Below, piece after piece: positions 44,649 to 52,439 of a stretch of DNA of 64,000 bases (position 1 is the stretch's first letter; each line of letters begins with the position of its first letter). Position numbers and translations under genes: made by a program. The notes under the pieces are model-generated. The model made no database searches, had not been told where the DNA came from, and worked only from the letters and a program-made list of their open reading frames with translations. The stretch is from JACDAN01 sp963834825 (GTDB lineage: Bacteria; Actinomycetota; Thermoleophilia; Gaiellales; Gaiellaceae), in NCBI GenBank assembly GCA_963834825.1, contig CAWICZ010000014.1:372001-436000 (forward strand), given 5' to 3'.

Positions 44649-46145
44649 CTAGCGAAGCAAGTCGCGAAGGCTCTGGGCGAAGGCCTCCATCTCGAGCTCC
44701 TCGCCCGTGACGTCGGCGAGCAGTTCGTCGGCATTCAGCCGATGGCCCTCCGACCAGAGCTCGCGGAGCATCCCGCCGGCCTTGCGGTCGGCGAACCACG
44801 TCGAGCCGTAGCGCTCCCGGAAGTGCTCGCGCAGCTGGGCCTGGAGAGCCCACGAGCGCAGGTAGCCGGTCACGTAGAAGCTGGAGTCGATGTCGCCGAG
44901 GTAGTCGGTCGGGCTCGGCTCGATCCTGAGCGCGTCGCCGAGCAGCTCGACGTAGCGGCCTGAGATCGCGGCCGGATCGAGCTCGCGGGCGCCGTGGAAC
45001 TCGATCTCGTAAAGGAGTTTCGCGCAGTAGCGGCGGAGCAGGTAGAGCGAGCCGGTGGCCGCCTCGGCGGCGAAGTCGGCCGGCTTCGGGAAGTCGAGCC
45101 GGCGGGAGAGCCAACCGGGGTCGAGCAGGAAGTTCTCCATCAGGGTCGCCCACGCCTCGGTGACCGAGACGTCGCCGAGCCGCCTCGCCTCCACCGGCAG
45201 GTCCTCCGAGACGTGGGCGTAATGCTCGGTGTGGCCGGCTTCGTGGAAGAGCGCGCGCCAGTCGTCGGCACCGCCCATCGGCTGGATGACGAGAACGACC
45301 CGACCCGGAACCTCGATCGGTGCACAGAACGCGCGCGGGCTCTTCTTGGGCCGCTGCTCGATGTCGAGCTCGACGTTCTCCTGCGAGCGGAGGTCGATGC
45401 CGAGGTCGGCGAGCGTGACCTCGAGCGCCGGCACCATCTTCGCGGCGGGGAACGCCTCGTCCCAGCCCGGCGCCCGGAAGACGCGCGCGACATCCCAGCG
45501 CTTCGCGTCCGACAGCCCCACGCCGGCGCGCCGGCGGAAGAGCTGGTCAGCCGTCTCCTCGTAGAGCGTCTGCGTCGACTCGAGGACGGCGCGGCACTGG
45601 TCAGCGAGCTCGTCGAGCTTGAACCCGAACCGCAGGTAGAGGTCCCGGTAGGTCTCCGAGCCCAGCCTCGGCACGGCGTTGTTCACCGTCTCGACCGCTT
45701 CGGTGAGGACCGGGTTGATGTGCTCCTCGGTCAGGCGGTTCCTGGCCTCCTCCAACCGCTCGCGCTTCGAGCGGTCGTCGGCGTTGGCCATCGTCGGGCG
45801 GATCATCCGGTAACCGATCGTCTCGCCGTCGACGGTTGTCTCCAGCTCCGCCTCGAGCGCGGCGGTCTTCTCGCTGTGCTCGCGGGTCAGCTCGGCGAGG
45901 TAGTTCTCGGACGCGAAGCGCCAGAGCTCCGAGACGCCCTTGTCACCGTCCGCCGCCTGCCCGAGCGCCTGTGCCTGCTCGAGCGCCGAGAGGTCGGGAT
46001 AGCGCTCGTAGAGGGGCTTCAGGTCGAGGGTGTCCTTGTGCCCTGCGTAGTGCAGGTAGTACTCCTCGTCGAGTTCCGCGATGAAGCGGTCGATCCGGTC
46101 GCGATAAGTGTCCAGCTCTCGCGTTGTCGTGGGCGCCTCGGGCAT
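44649..46145 (-). CDS. M3-family-like zinc peptidase
   Basis: 498 residues. Zinc motif RALFHEAGHTEHYAHVSEDL (HExxH) with the third ligand region VTEAWATLMENF. Rest mainly helical. Resembles peptidase M3 / oligoendopeptidase and M32-like actinobacterial proteins that cut short peptides in the cytosol. The ATG lies six bases after TATCCT in a 17-bp divergent promoter shared with the YjbQ gene. Confidence 0.83.
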   Translation of the reverse strand: MPEAPTTTRELDTYRDRIDRFIAELDEEYYLHYAGHKDTLDLKPLYERYPDLSALEQAQALGQAADGDKGVSELWRFASENYLAELTREHSEKTAALEAELETTVDGETIGYRMIRPTMANADDRSKRERLEEARNRLTEEHINPVLTEAVETVNNAVPRLGSETYRDLYLRFGFKLDELADQCRAVLESTQTLYEETADQLFRRRAGVGLSDAKRWDVARVFRAPGWDEAFPAAKMVPALEVTLADLGIDLRSQENVELDIEQRPKKSPRAFCAPIEVPGRVVLVIQPMGGADDWRALFHEAGHTEHYAHVSEDLPVEARRLGDVSVTEAWATLMENFLLDPGWLSRRLDFPKPADFAAEAATGSLYLLRRYCAKLLYEIEFHGARELDPAAISGRYVELLGDALRIEPSPTDYLGDIDSSFYVTGYLRSWALQAQLREHFRERYGSTWFADRKAGGMLRELWSEGHRLNADELLADVTGEELEMEAFAQSLRDLLR

Positions 46146-46162
46146 CGGCGTAGGATAGACCG
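46146..46162. promoter_or_regulatory. Minimal bidirectional leaderless promoter
   Basis: Only 17 bases separate the ATG of the peptidase (46145, minus) from the GTG of the YjbQ gene (46163, plus). The plus -10 TAGGAT (46151-46156) and the minus -10 TATCCT (46157-46152) share five base pairs, and each is followed by exactly six bases before its start codon. Confidence 0.7.
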
Positions 46163-46555
46163 GTGCGCGAGATCACCCTCCGGAGTGAGCGGCGCACCCA
46201 GCTGATCGAGATCACGAGAGAGGTCGAGGCGGCGCTCGACGGGGCCGACGGAACGGCTGCGCTGGTCTTCGTCCCGCACACGACCGCGGGCGTGACGATC
46301 AACGAGAACGCCGACCCGGCGGTGGCCCGCGACTTCGAGCGCGCGCTCGAGCGGGTCGTCGGCGACGACTGGGGCTGGCAGCACGTCGAGGACGGCGAGG
46401 AGAACGCGCCGTCCCACATTCGGTCGGCATTGATGAGCCCGCACGTCATCGTCCCGCTCGCCGACGGGCGGCTTGCGCTCGGCACCTGGCAGGGCATCTT
46501 CTTCTGCGAGTTCGACGGTCCGCGGAGCCGCAAGGTGCTCGTGACGCCGCTGTAG
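46163..46555 (+). CDS. YjbQ family protein (secondary thiamine-phosphate synthase-like)
   Basis: 130 residues. Conserved FVPHTTAGVTINENADPAVA, ENAPSHIRSALMSPHVIVPL and GTWQGIFFCEFDGPRSRKV, with the His pair of the UPF0047/YjbQ fold. GTG start given by the leaderless promoter. Family members show weak thiamine-phosphate synthase activity; the physiological role is unsettled. Confidence 0.92.
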   Translation: MREITLRSERRTQLIEITREVEAALDGADGTAALVFVPHTTAGVTINENADPAVARDFERALERVVGDDWGWQHVEDGEENAPSHIRSALMSPHVIVPLADGRLALGTWQGIFFCEFDGPRSRKVLVTPL

Positions 46556-46561
46556 GCCGGG

Positions 46562-47449
46562 TTACGCAGGCAGGGGCGCCGCCGCGTTGCCAAGCTGAAC
46601 CGCCGGCAGCCCCGGATCGGAGCAGACTTCGGGGTGGAGGAGGAAGCCGAGTTGGCGGACGCCGTCGGCCACGCGCGGAGCGGGACGCGAGAAGTACGCA
46701 TTGGCGTCCACGGCGACCGTAGGCGCCCGGAGCTCGCTGCCCTCCGCTTCCTCGGCGCCCCGGACCGCGTCGAAGCCGCAGGCGGCGACGACGACGAGCT
46801 CGGGCCGGGCCTCCCAGACCTCTTCCCACGTGACCGTGAACGACGGCTCGCCGGCGCGGCCGAGCACGTCCTCGCCGCCGGCGGCGGCCACCATCTCCGG
46901 GAGCCAATGGCCTGCGGCGAACGGTGGCTCGATCCACTCGGCGACGAAGATCCTCTTCGGCGGCCTGCCGGCGACGCGGCGACGAACGTCGTCGATCGTC
47001 GAGCGCATCTCGGCGGCAACCTCAGTTCCCTTCTCCGGCACGCCGAGCCGGTCTGCGAGCGTCTCGACCGAGTGTGCGATGTCCTGGAGCGTGGTCGGGT
47101 TGAGCGAGACCACCTCGCCGCCGGTGAGACACAGGGAAGCCACGTCGTCACCCGAGACCGCACAGACCGTACAGAGGTCCTGGGTGAGGATCACGTCGGG
47201 CGCGAGCTCGTCGAGCAGTCGTTGGTCGAGGGCGTACAGTGAGCTCCCGTCGGCCACCGCGGCCCGGACTGCCGAGTCGATCTCTGCGCTCGTCAGCGAC
47301 GCGGGATCGACACGTGAGGCCGTGACGACCGGCAAGTCCCGAGCCTCTGCAGGCCAGTCGCACTCCTCGGAGACGCCCACGAGGCAGCCGGCGAGCCCCA
47401 GATGCCCGACGATCTCCGTCGCGCTGGGAAGAAGCGAGCAGATCCGCAC
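46562..47449 (-). CDS. Cobalamin-binding protein (BtuF-like)
   Basis: 295 residues from the GTG at 47449 (VRICSLLPSATEIVGHLGLA). Two lobes with a long helix link: EECDWPAEARDLPVV, VILTQDLCTVCAVSG, FVAEWIEPPFAAGHWLPEM and EVWEARPELVVVAACGFD. Fold of periplasmic B12-binding proteins, but no signal peptide precedes the first lobe, as in many actinobacterial homologues that stand apart from any btuCD genes; none is seen here. Confidence 0.83.
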   Translation of the reverse strand: MRICSLLPSATEIVGHLGLAGCLVGVSEECDWPAEARDLPVVTASRVDPASLTSAEIDSAVRAAVADGSSLYALDQRLLDELAPDVILTQDLCTVCAVSGDDVASLCLTGGEVVSLNPTTLQDIAHSVETLADRLGVPEKGTEVAAEMRSTIDDVRRRVAGRPPKRIFVAEWIEPPFAAGHWLPEMVAAAGGEDVLGRAGEPSFTVTWEEVWEARPELVVVAACGFDAVRGAEEAEGSELRAPTVAVDANAYFSRPAPRVADGVRQLGFLLHPEVCSDPGLPAVQLGNAAAPLPA

Positions 47450-47485
47450 GGCGCGATCACTGTAGCCCCGGGCTAGGCTGGCTCG

Positions 47486-48853
47486 ATGGCCGCGCCCGTC
47501 GCCCGCGATCAGGAGGTCGAGCTCTCCGTCGAGTCCCTCGCCTTCGGCGGGAACGGCGTCGCGCGGCTGAACGGCTTCGTCGTCTTCGTCCGGCGCGGGT
47601 TGCCCGGCGACCGGGTTCGGGCGCGTGTCACGAAGGTTCAGCGACGGCATGCAGAGGCATTGGCGGTGGAGATCCTCCAGCCGAGCCCGCTCAGGGTCGA
47701 CGCGCCGTGCGCCCACTATCCCGCCTGCGGCGGCTGCCGGTTTCAGGATCTCGGGTACGAGGCGCAGCTCGAGTCCAAGGCCGGGCAGGTGCGCGACGCG
47801 CTCGTTCGGATCGGCGGCGTGGCCCAGCCGCCGCTGGAGGAGATCGTGCCCGCAGAGTCGATCTTCCACTACCGCAACAAGCTCGAGTACTCGTTCACCA
47901 CGACGCCGGCCGGCCCCTCGCTCGGGTTTCATCGCGCCGGGAGGTGGGACGAGGTGCTCGACATCGAGCAGTGCTGGCTGACGACCGACCTCGGCAACGC
48001 CGTCCGCCACGCTGTGCGCGACTGGGCCAGGGAGGCTGGGCTCCCCGCCTACGACCAGGCCGAGGGCAGCGGCTACCTACGCCACCTCGTCTACCGGGAG
48101 GGGCGGAACTCGGGCCAGGTGCTCGTCGAGCTGGTGACGGCGAGGGGCGAGCTCCACGACGCCGACGGTCTGGTCACGGCGCTGCGTCGGTTTCCGGAGA
48201 TGCGGTCGATCCACCACGCGGTGAACGAGACTCCGGCGGAGGTCACGAACCTGCCGACGACGCTGCTCTGGGGAGAGGAGGCGATCGAGGAGGAGCTCCT
48301 CGGGTTGCGGCTCCGGCTTCGGCCGAACGCCTTCCTCCAGACGAACACGGCGATGGCCGAGCAGATGTACGAGCTCGCGGTCGAATACGCGGCGCTGACC
48401 GGGGGCGAGACCGTCTGGGATCTCTACTGCGGAATCGGGTCGATCGGCCTCGCGATGGCCCGTCGCGCGCTCACCGTCTGGGGCGTCGACATCTCGGAGG
48501 AGTCCGTGGCCTGCGCGATCGAGAACGCGGAGCTGAACGGGGTTGCGAACGCGGCGTTCTACGCCGGCGACGTCGGGCAGGCGATCGAGGAGCTGAAGGA
48601 CCGATCAGGTCCGCCAGACGTCGTTGTCGTCGACCCGCCGCGGGCGGGGCTCTCCGGAAAGGCCGTGCGGCGGTTGGGCCGGATCGAAGCGCAGCGGATC
48701 GTCTATGTCTCCTGCAACCCGACCACGCTGGCGGGAAACGTCAAGCAGCTCGTCGCCGACTGGGGCTATGAGCTGCGTCGCGCACGCCCGGTCGACATGT
48801 TCCCGCACACTCCGCACGTGGAGACCGTGGCGGTCCTCGAGCGGTCCGGGTAG
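47486..48853 (+). CDS. SAM-dependent RNA uridine-C5 methyltransferase (RlmD/TrmA family)
   Basis: 455 residues. N-terminal TRAM domain (VELSVESLAFGGNGVARLNG), an iron-sulfur-type Cys set (CAHYPACGGCRFQ), SAM site WDLYCGIGSIGLAM, VVDPPRAGL and the catalytic Cys in VYVSCNPTTLAGN. Methylates U in 23S rRNA or tRNA; the exact site cannot be assigned. The ATG lies six bases after TAGGCT (47474-47479). Confidence 0.9.
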   Translation: MAAPVARDQEVELSVESLAFGGNGVARLNGFVVFVRRGLPGDRVRARVTKVQRRHAEALAVEILQPSPLRVDAPCAHYPACGGCRFQDLGYEAQLESKAGQVRDALVRIGGVAQPPLEEIVPAESIFHYRNKLEYSFTTTPAGPSLGFHRAGRWDEVLDIEQCWLTTDLGNAVRHAVRDWAREAGLPAYDQAEGSGYLRHLVYREGRNSGQVLVELVTARGELHDADGLVTALRRFPEMRSIHHAVNETPAEVTNLPTTLLWGEEAIEEELLGLRLRLRPNAFLQTNTAMAEQMYELAVEYAALTGGETVWDLYCGIGSIGLAMARRALTVWGVDISEESVACAIENAELNGVANAAFYAGDVGQAIEELKDRSGPPDVVVVDPPRAGLSGKAVRRLGRIEAQRIVYVSCNPTTLAGNVKQLVADWGYELRRARPVDMFPHTPHVETVAVLERSG

Positions 48854-48869
48854 TTCGAGCCGAGGCTTA

Positions 48870-48939
48870 GTAACACAGTGTTACTAGCTCGGGACGCCGC
48901 TTGGCATCGGGCCGTTCGCGGCTTGTAACACTGTGTTAC
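48870..48939. repeat. Twin 15-bp palindromes
   Basis: GTAACACAGTGTTAC at 48870-48884 and GTAACACTGTGTTAC at 48925-48939. Each is a perfect 7-base inverted repeat around one central base, and the two are exact reverse complements, 55 bases apart. They lie just after the methyltransferase stop, and the second overlaps the stop of the convergent gene. No U tract, so probably protein-binding sites rather than terminators. Confidence 0.8.
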
Positions 48940-49181
48940 GAGGCCGGACGGGGCTCGCGCAGACGCGTGATCAGTGCCCATCCCGAGACCAACGCCCAAA
49001 CTCCCTCCAGCAGGAGGAAGCCCCACTGTTCCTCGTGCCACGCGAGGAGCGCGAGCGCCGTCGCGCCGACCAGGTTCAGCACGATGTAGCGATACGAGCG
49101 GTGGTCGAGCACGCCGAACTGCGCCCCCGCGTAGGCGACGAGGATCAGCAGCGCTCCGACTACCTGCGCGACTTGTGCCAT
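48936..49181 (-). CDS. CBU_0592-family small membrane protein
   Basis: 81 residues from the ATG at 49181, three helices (ALLILVAYAGAQFGVL, YIVLNLVGATALALLAW, FLLLEGVWALVSGWALI). The pattern YRYIVLNLVGATALA, then EGVWALVS, is typical of the family. The start overlaps the upstream gene by 22 bases. Function unknown. Confidence 0.75.
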   Translation of the reverse strand: MAQVAQVVGALLILVAYAGAQFGVLDHRSYRYIVLNLVGATALALLAWHEEQWGFLLLEGVWALVSGWALITRLREPRPAS

Positions 49182-49900
49182 CGCTGGAATTCTCGCCAAA
49201 GGAGATCCGCATTCGGGATCAGGAACCCGAACGCGAGGCCCGGGAGCGCCGGCAGTCCGGCGACGCCCCACTCGACGGCGAGCAGCATCGTTGCGCCGAG
49301 TGACAGCGTCAGTGCGATCCACGTCCAGCCCACGCGAAGCTTCCAGCGCGCAGCCGCCGCCAGAAAGAGAGCGAAGAAGAGCAGGTCGGGGAGACCGAGG
49401 TTCGCCGAGCTCTGCCCGCCCGGAGACGGGAATGCAAACGAGAAGACGTCGAAGACTTGCGGCTGCTCCTCGACGATGTGTCTCGTCGGCCCCCGCCAGA
49501 CCGAGAACGAGTCGACGAGCGGGATGATGAGCGCGACGAGCGTGACCCAGAGGACGCTTTCGAAGTAGCTCAGGAACCAGAACCCGAGCGCCGTCATCAG
49601 ACCGAGCTTCGCGAAGTTGGCGAGCGCCTCCAGGCCTGTGAGCTCGAAAACCACGGCCAGCCCGAAGAAGACGAGCGCCGCGGAGAGGAGCGCCCTCCCG
49701 AGCCGCCGGAGCGGCAGGGCGAGCCAAACGAGGGCAAAGACCGCCGGGATCAGACACAGCGCCAGGAACGCGAGCTCCCAGCGAGTCGAGAGATCGGAGA
49801 GCTCGTCCGTGAACGCGTAGTACGCGCCCAGCAAGACGCCGAGCAGCGCGAACGCGCAGGCTCGGCGGCGGACGCCTAGTACGGCGGGAGCTCGGCCCAC
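49160..49900 (-). CDS. Multi-spanning membrane protein with GLPD motif, unknown
   Basis: About 246 residues, eight or nine helices. Two intramembrane Asp: IIPLVDSFSVWRGPT and, about 50 residues later, NLGLPDLLFFALFL, spaced like the two catalytic Asp (D and GxGD) of presenilin/signal-peptide-peptidase-like proteases, though the second motif is GLPD. Start uncertain (adjacent GTGs at 49903 and 49900), overlapping the UDG-like gene. The resemblance is suggestive only. Confidence 0.6.
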   Translation of the reverse strand: MGRAPAVLGVRRRACAFALLGVLLGAYYAFTDELSDLSTRWELAFLALCLIPAVFALVWLALPLRRLGRALLSAALVFFGLAVVFELTGLEALANFAKLGLMTALGFWFLSYFESVLWVTLVALIIPLVDSFSVWRGPTRHIVEEQPQVFDVFSFAFPSPGGQSSANLGLPDLLFFALFLAAAARWKLRVGWTWIALTLSLGATMLLAVEWGVAGLPALPGLAFGFLIPNADLLWREFQRWHKSRR

Positions 49901-50466
49901 CACGGGCCGAGTGCCTTCAGCGCCTGCCAAAAGCGGGTCTTCGCCGCCTGTTCGTCGAGCGAGGCGTCGATGTCGGGGACGTAGACGGCCTCGACGGTCG
50001 GCGTCCAGCGCTGAATCTCGCCGAGCGTGCTTTGGAGCGCTGCGGCCAGCGGGAACTCGAGCCCGTTGAGGAAGGCGAGCGCGTCCTCGCCCATGACGAC
50101 GACGAGCTTCGGCTGCACGATGTGGAGCTCACGGGTGAGCCACGCAGCCGCCTGCTCCTCGTCGCCGCCGTCGAACTTGAAGCAATTGGTGCCGTAGATC
50201 GCCATCGGATCGACGTGGAGGCGCTGGAGCGACTTGAGGATCGCCTGCCCGGACCGCCCGTAGAAGGCGACGCCTTCCTGAATCTCCGAGTGCTGAGGGC
50301 GGAACTTGAGCAGGAGGATGTCGCCGAGCGGATGGCCGGACCCGAGCGCCGGTACACGGCTCTCGTCGGACCGCGTGATGTCGTCCCCGAGCTCGTTGAT
50401 CTCGGTGATCGCCTTCTGGAGGTAGCGCTCGTTGATCTCGTCCGTCACGGGGCTCAAGGGCGGCAT
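49876..50466 (-). CDS. Uracil-DNA glycosylase-superfamily protein
   Basis: 196 residues. SGHPLGDILLLKFRPQHSEI, EGVAFYGRSGQAILKSLQRL and KLVVVMGEDALAFLNGL follow the UDG family 4/5 fold. The single Cys means the 4Fe-4S ligands of families 4 and 5 are absent, and the first motif (usually GEAPG) reads KFRPQ, so uracil-excision activity is doubtful. It may be an UDG-like DNA-binding or divergent enzyme. Confidence 0.72.
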   Translation of the reverse strand: MPPLSPVTDEINERYLQKAITEINELGDDITRSDESRVPALGSGHPLGDILLLKFRPQHSEIQEGVAFYGRSGQAILKSLQRLHVDPMAIYGTNCFKFDGGDEEQAAAWLTRELHIVQPKLVVVMGEDALAFLNGLEFPLAAALQSTLGEIQRWTPTVEAVYVPDIDASLDEQAAKTRFWQALKALGPWWAELPPY

Positions 50467-50481
50467 GCCTAGCTTTCTCCC

Positions 50482-52215
50482 CTAGCGGACTCTTTCCTTG
50501 ACCTGCGCCGTCCACTTGAGCGCCTGGAGGTACGCGAGCGAGCGCGGGCGCCGGAGCACCTCGGCCGTTCGCAAGCTGACGAGGAACTCCTCGGGGTCCC
50601 GGAAGGCGCGCATCCGCACGCCGCCGGTCCCGAGCCCCTGGAGGACATGTGCGTCCGAACCGGCGCCCATCGTCAGGTTGTATTTCCGCGCGAAGCGCAG
50701 CGCCTCGTCGTTGTACTGCTCGAACAGCAGCCGCGCGTTGTAGACCTCGAACACGTCGATCTCGGCCAGGTGCCGATGAAGCGTCGCCGCGTCGGGGATC
50801 GCATGCATCCGGTCGAAGGGGTGGGGGAGATAGACCAAGCCGCCCTGCTCGCGAATTGCCGCGATCGTGTCCCCGAACTCGAGGCCACGCGGGATCTCCT
50901 CCTGGAGGAAGAGGCCGATCACCTCACCCTGGCCCGCGGTCTTGATCTCCTCGCCGGCGATGACGGTCAGATCGCGGTCGCGCGCGAGCTCGAGGGTCTC
51001 GAGCGAGCCCCCGAAAGCGTTGTGGTCCGTGATCGCGATCGCCCCGATCCCTTGCCGTTCCGCCTGGTCGAGCAGCTCGGCCGGCTCGACGAGGCAGTCG
51101 GCGGACCAGGACGTATGCGTGTGTAGATCGCAGACGATCCACGGACGGTTCGCGAGCGGATCCGTCGCCCCGCCCCGTACGCGCCGGCGGCCGGAGAGGC
51201 TGCGATAAAGCTTGTCGAGGGCGCGTCCAAGCTCCGCGAAGCTCTGCTGCTCCGCGGCCTGTCGCGCCTCGGCCTGGGCCTCGTCCCGCAAGGCATCGTT
51301 CTCGGCCAGTCGGGCGAGGGCTGCCGCCGCGAGAGCCGGCTGCTCGTGCACGCCTTGCGGCGAGGCGATCGCCGCGCCGGCGGCCTGCGCCTCCAATTGG
51401 ACTCGAGGCAGTCCGTCGAGTCCGGGAACGAAGATCGCGGCCTCGTTGAGAAGCGGAGCGCGAGCGGCGCCGGAGAGCGCTGTGCGAACGCGGACGCGGC
51501 CGCGCAGCGACGGGGAGATCGACGGCCGGCCGGAAAGTGGCTTCGTCCGGAGCATCACGAGCTCCCACTCCGGCAGCTCCTTGAACACGGACATGACGGC
51601 GCGAGTCAGCGGGCGCTCGCCGGTGCGCCACTCGCAGACGACGAGCCTGCGCTTCTTCCCGGGCTTGAAGAGATCCGTGTCGACGCCGAGGGGAATCGGG
51701 CTGTACTCGCCGGGGAAGCGGGCCGCTGCCGCCTCGGCGGCTTCGACGGACGGTGACAGCAACGCGTCGATGCGGGAGAGCAGGCGCATTCGCTGCGCCT
51801 TCCCCGGCGGGTACCCGAGGCGGTCGGGCGAGAAGAAGGTTGCGACCGCGAGTGAGCGGCTGTCGCGCAAAGCCAGGTACGAGAGGCTCGGCAAGCCAGG
51901 CTCGAAGCCGTGAACGACGTCGAAGTCGCCTCGCGCGAGCGCCAGCGCCAGGTTGGCGCGCACGCCGACGGGAAGCCCGATCCGGCTTCTTCGCGAGATC
52001 GGAACCGCCGGGCCGAGCGCGATCACCTCGCGGCGGGCTCCGTCCTGGAGGGCGCGTCGTCCGGCCAGCAGGTCGGCGGCGCGGTTCGAGGGAGCGAGGA
52101 CGCTCACCTCGTGACCGAGCGCGCGCAACGCCTCAGCCGCCCCGGCTACGTGCTCGTTGACGTCGTGCGGCTGAGACCAGGAGAACGGCGTGACGAGACA
52201 GATGCTGAGCCCCAC
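50482..52215 (-). CDS. Glycosyltransferase (GT4-like) fused to PHP phosphoesterase
   Basis: 577 residues. Residues 1-345: GT-B fold (LVTPFSWSQPHDVNEHVAGA, FDVVHGFEPGLPS, IPLGVDTDLFKPGKKRRL, GLDGLPRVQLEAQAAGAAIA with a reduced ExxxxxxxE). Residues 360-577: PHP domain with metal motifs DLHTHTSWSADC, AITDHNAFG, GEEIKT, HPFDRMH and GSDAH. GTG start after TAGACT with eight bases between. It lies downstream of the inositol-phosphate synthase gene, hence a possible role in phosphatidylinositol glycoside assembly or turnover (inference). Confidence 0.85.
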   Translation of the reverse strand: MGLSICLVTPFSWSQPHDVNEHVAGAAEALRALGHEVSVLAPSNRAADLLAGRRALQDGARREVIALGPAVPISRRSRIGLPVGVRANLALALARGDFDVVHGFEPGLPSLSYLALRDSRSLAVATFFSPDRLGYPPGKAQRMRLLSRIDALLSPSVEAAEAAAARFPGEYSPIPLGVDTDLFKPGKKRRLVVCEWRTGERPLTRAVMSVFKELPEWELVMLRTKPLSGRPSISPSLRGRVRVRTALSGAARAPLLNEAAIFVPGLDGLPRVQLEAQAAGAAIASPQGVHEQPALAAAALARLAENDALRDEAQAEARQAAEQQSFAELGRALDKLYRSLSGRRRVRGGATDPLANRPWIVCDLHTHTSWSADCLVEPAELLDQAERQGIGAIAITDHNAFGGSLETLELARDRDLTVIAGEEIKTAGQGEVIGLFLQEEIPRGLEFGDTIAAIREQGGLVYLPHPFDRMHAIPDAATLHRHLAEIDVFEVYNARLLFEQYNDEALRFARKYNLTMGAGSDAHVLQGLGTGGVRMRAFRDPEEFLVSLRTAEVLRRPRSLAYLQALKWTAQVKERVR

Positions 52216-52439
52216 TGAAGCCGAGTCTAGTCGCGTTGTAGCTGTCGAAAGCTCTGCCTTTCTCGTCTTGACAGGCTTCGGAGGCGGGGGTTAATACCGC
52301 GTCGTCTAGTTCGAGCAAGCCGTCGGTCAGCGGCGCGAAGCTGGCCGACGACGATCGCGGTCACGACGACGACGACGACTAAGACGGGTCGTCAGGGAAC
52401 GGAGGAGGGCCGCCGCCCGGCCCTCCTCGTTCCGATGGT
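52216..52439. other. Intergenic region with ino1 terminator
   Basis: Holds the promoter side of the glycosyltransferase gene and a GAC-repeat tract (about 52362-52380). No gene supported; the Asp/Arg-type repeat frames have no start signal. Confidence 0.5.
52402..52428 (-). terminator. Hairpin terminator of the inositol-phosphate synthase gene
   Basis: Eleven-base perfect stem GAGGAGGGCCG / CGGCCCTCCTC with a five-base loop, about 12 bases beyond the stop at 52440; a flanking GGAAC / GTTCC pair extends it. No long U tract. Confidence 0.7.

Noticed and set aside
48870..48939. The twin palindromes as a pair of transcription terminators
   Set aside because: Stems are short and AT-rich and no U tract follows on either strand.
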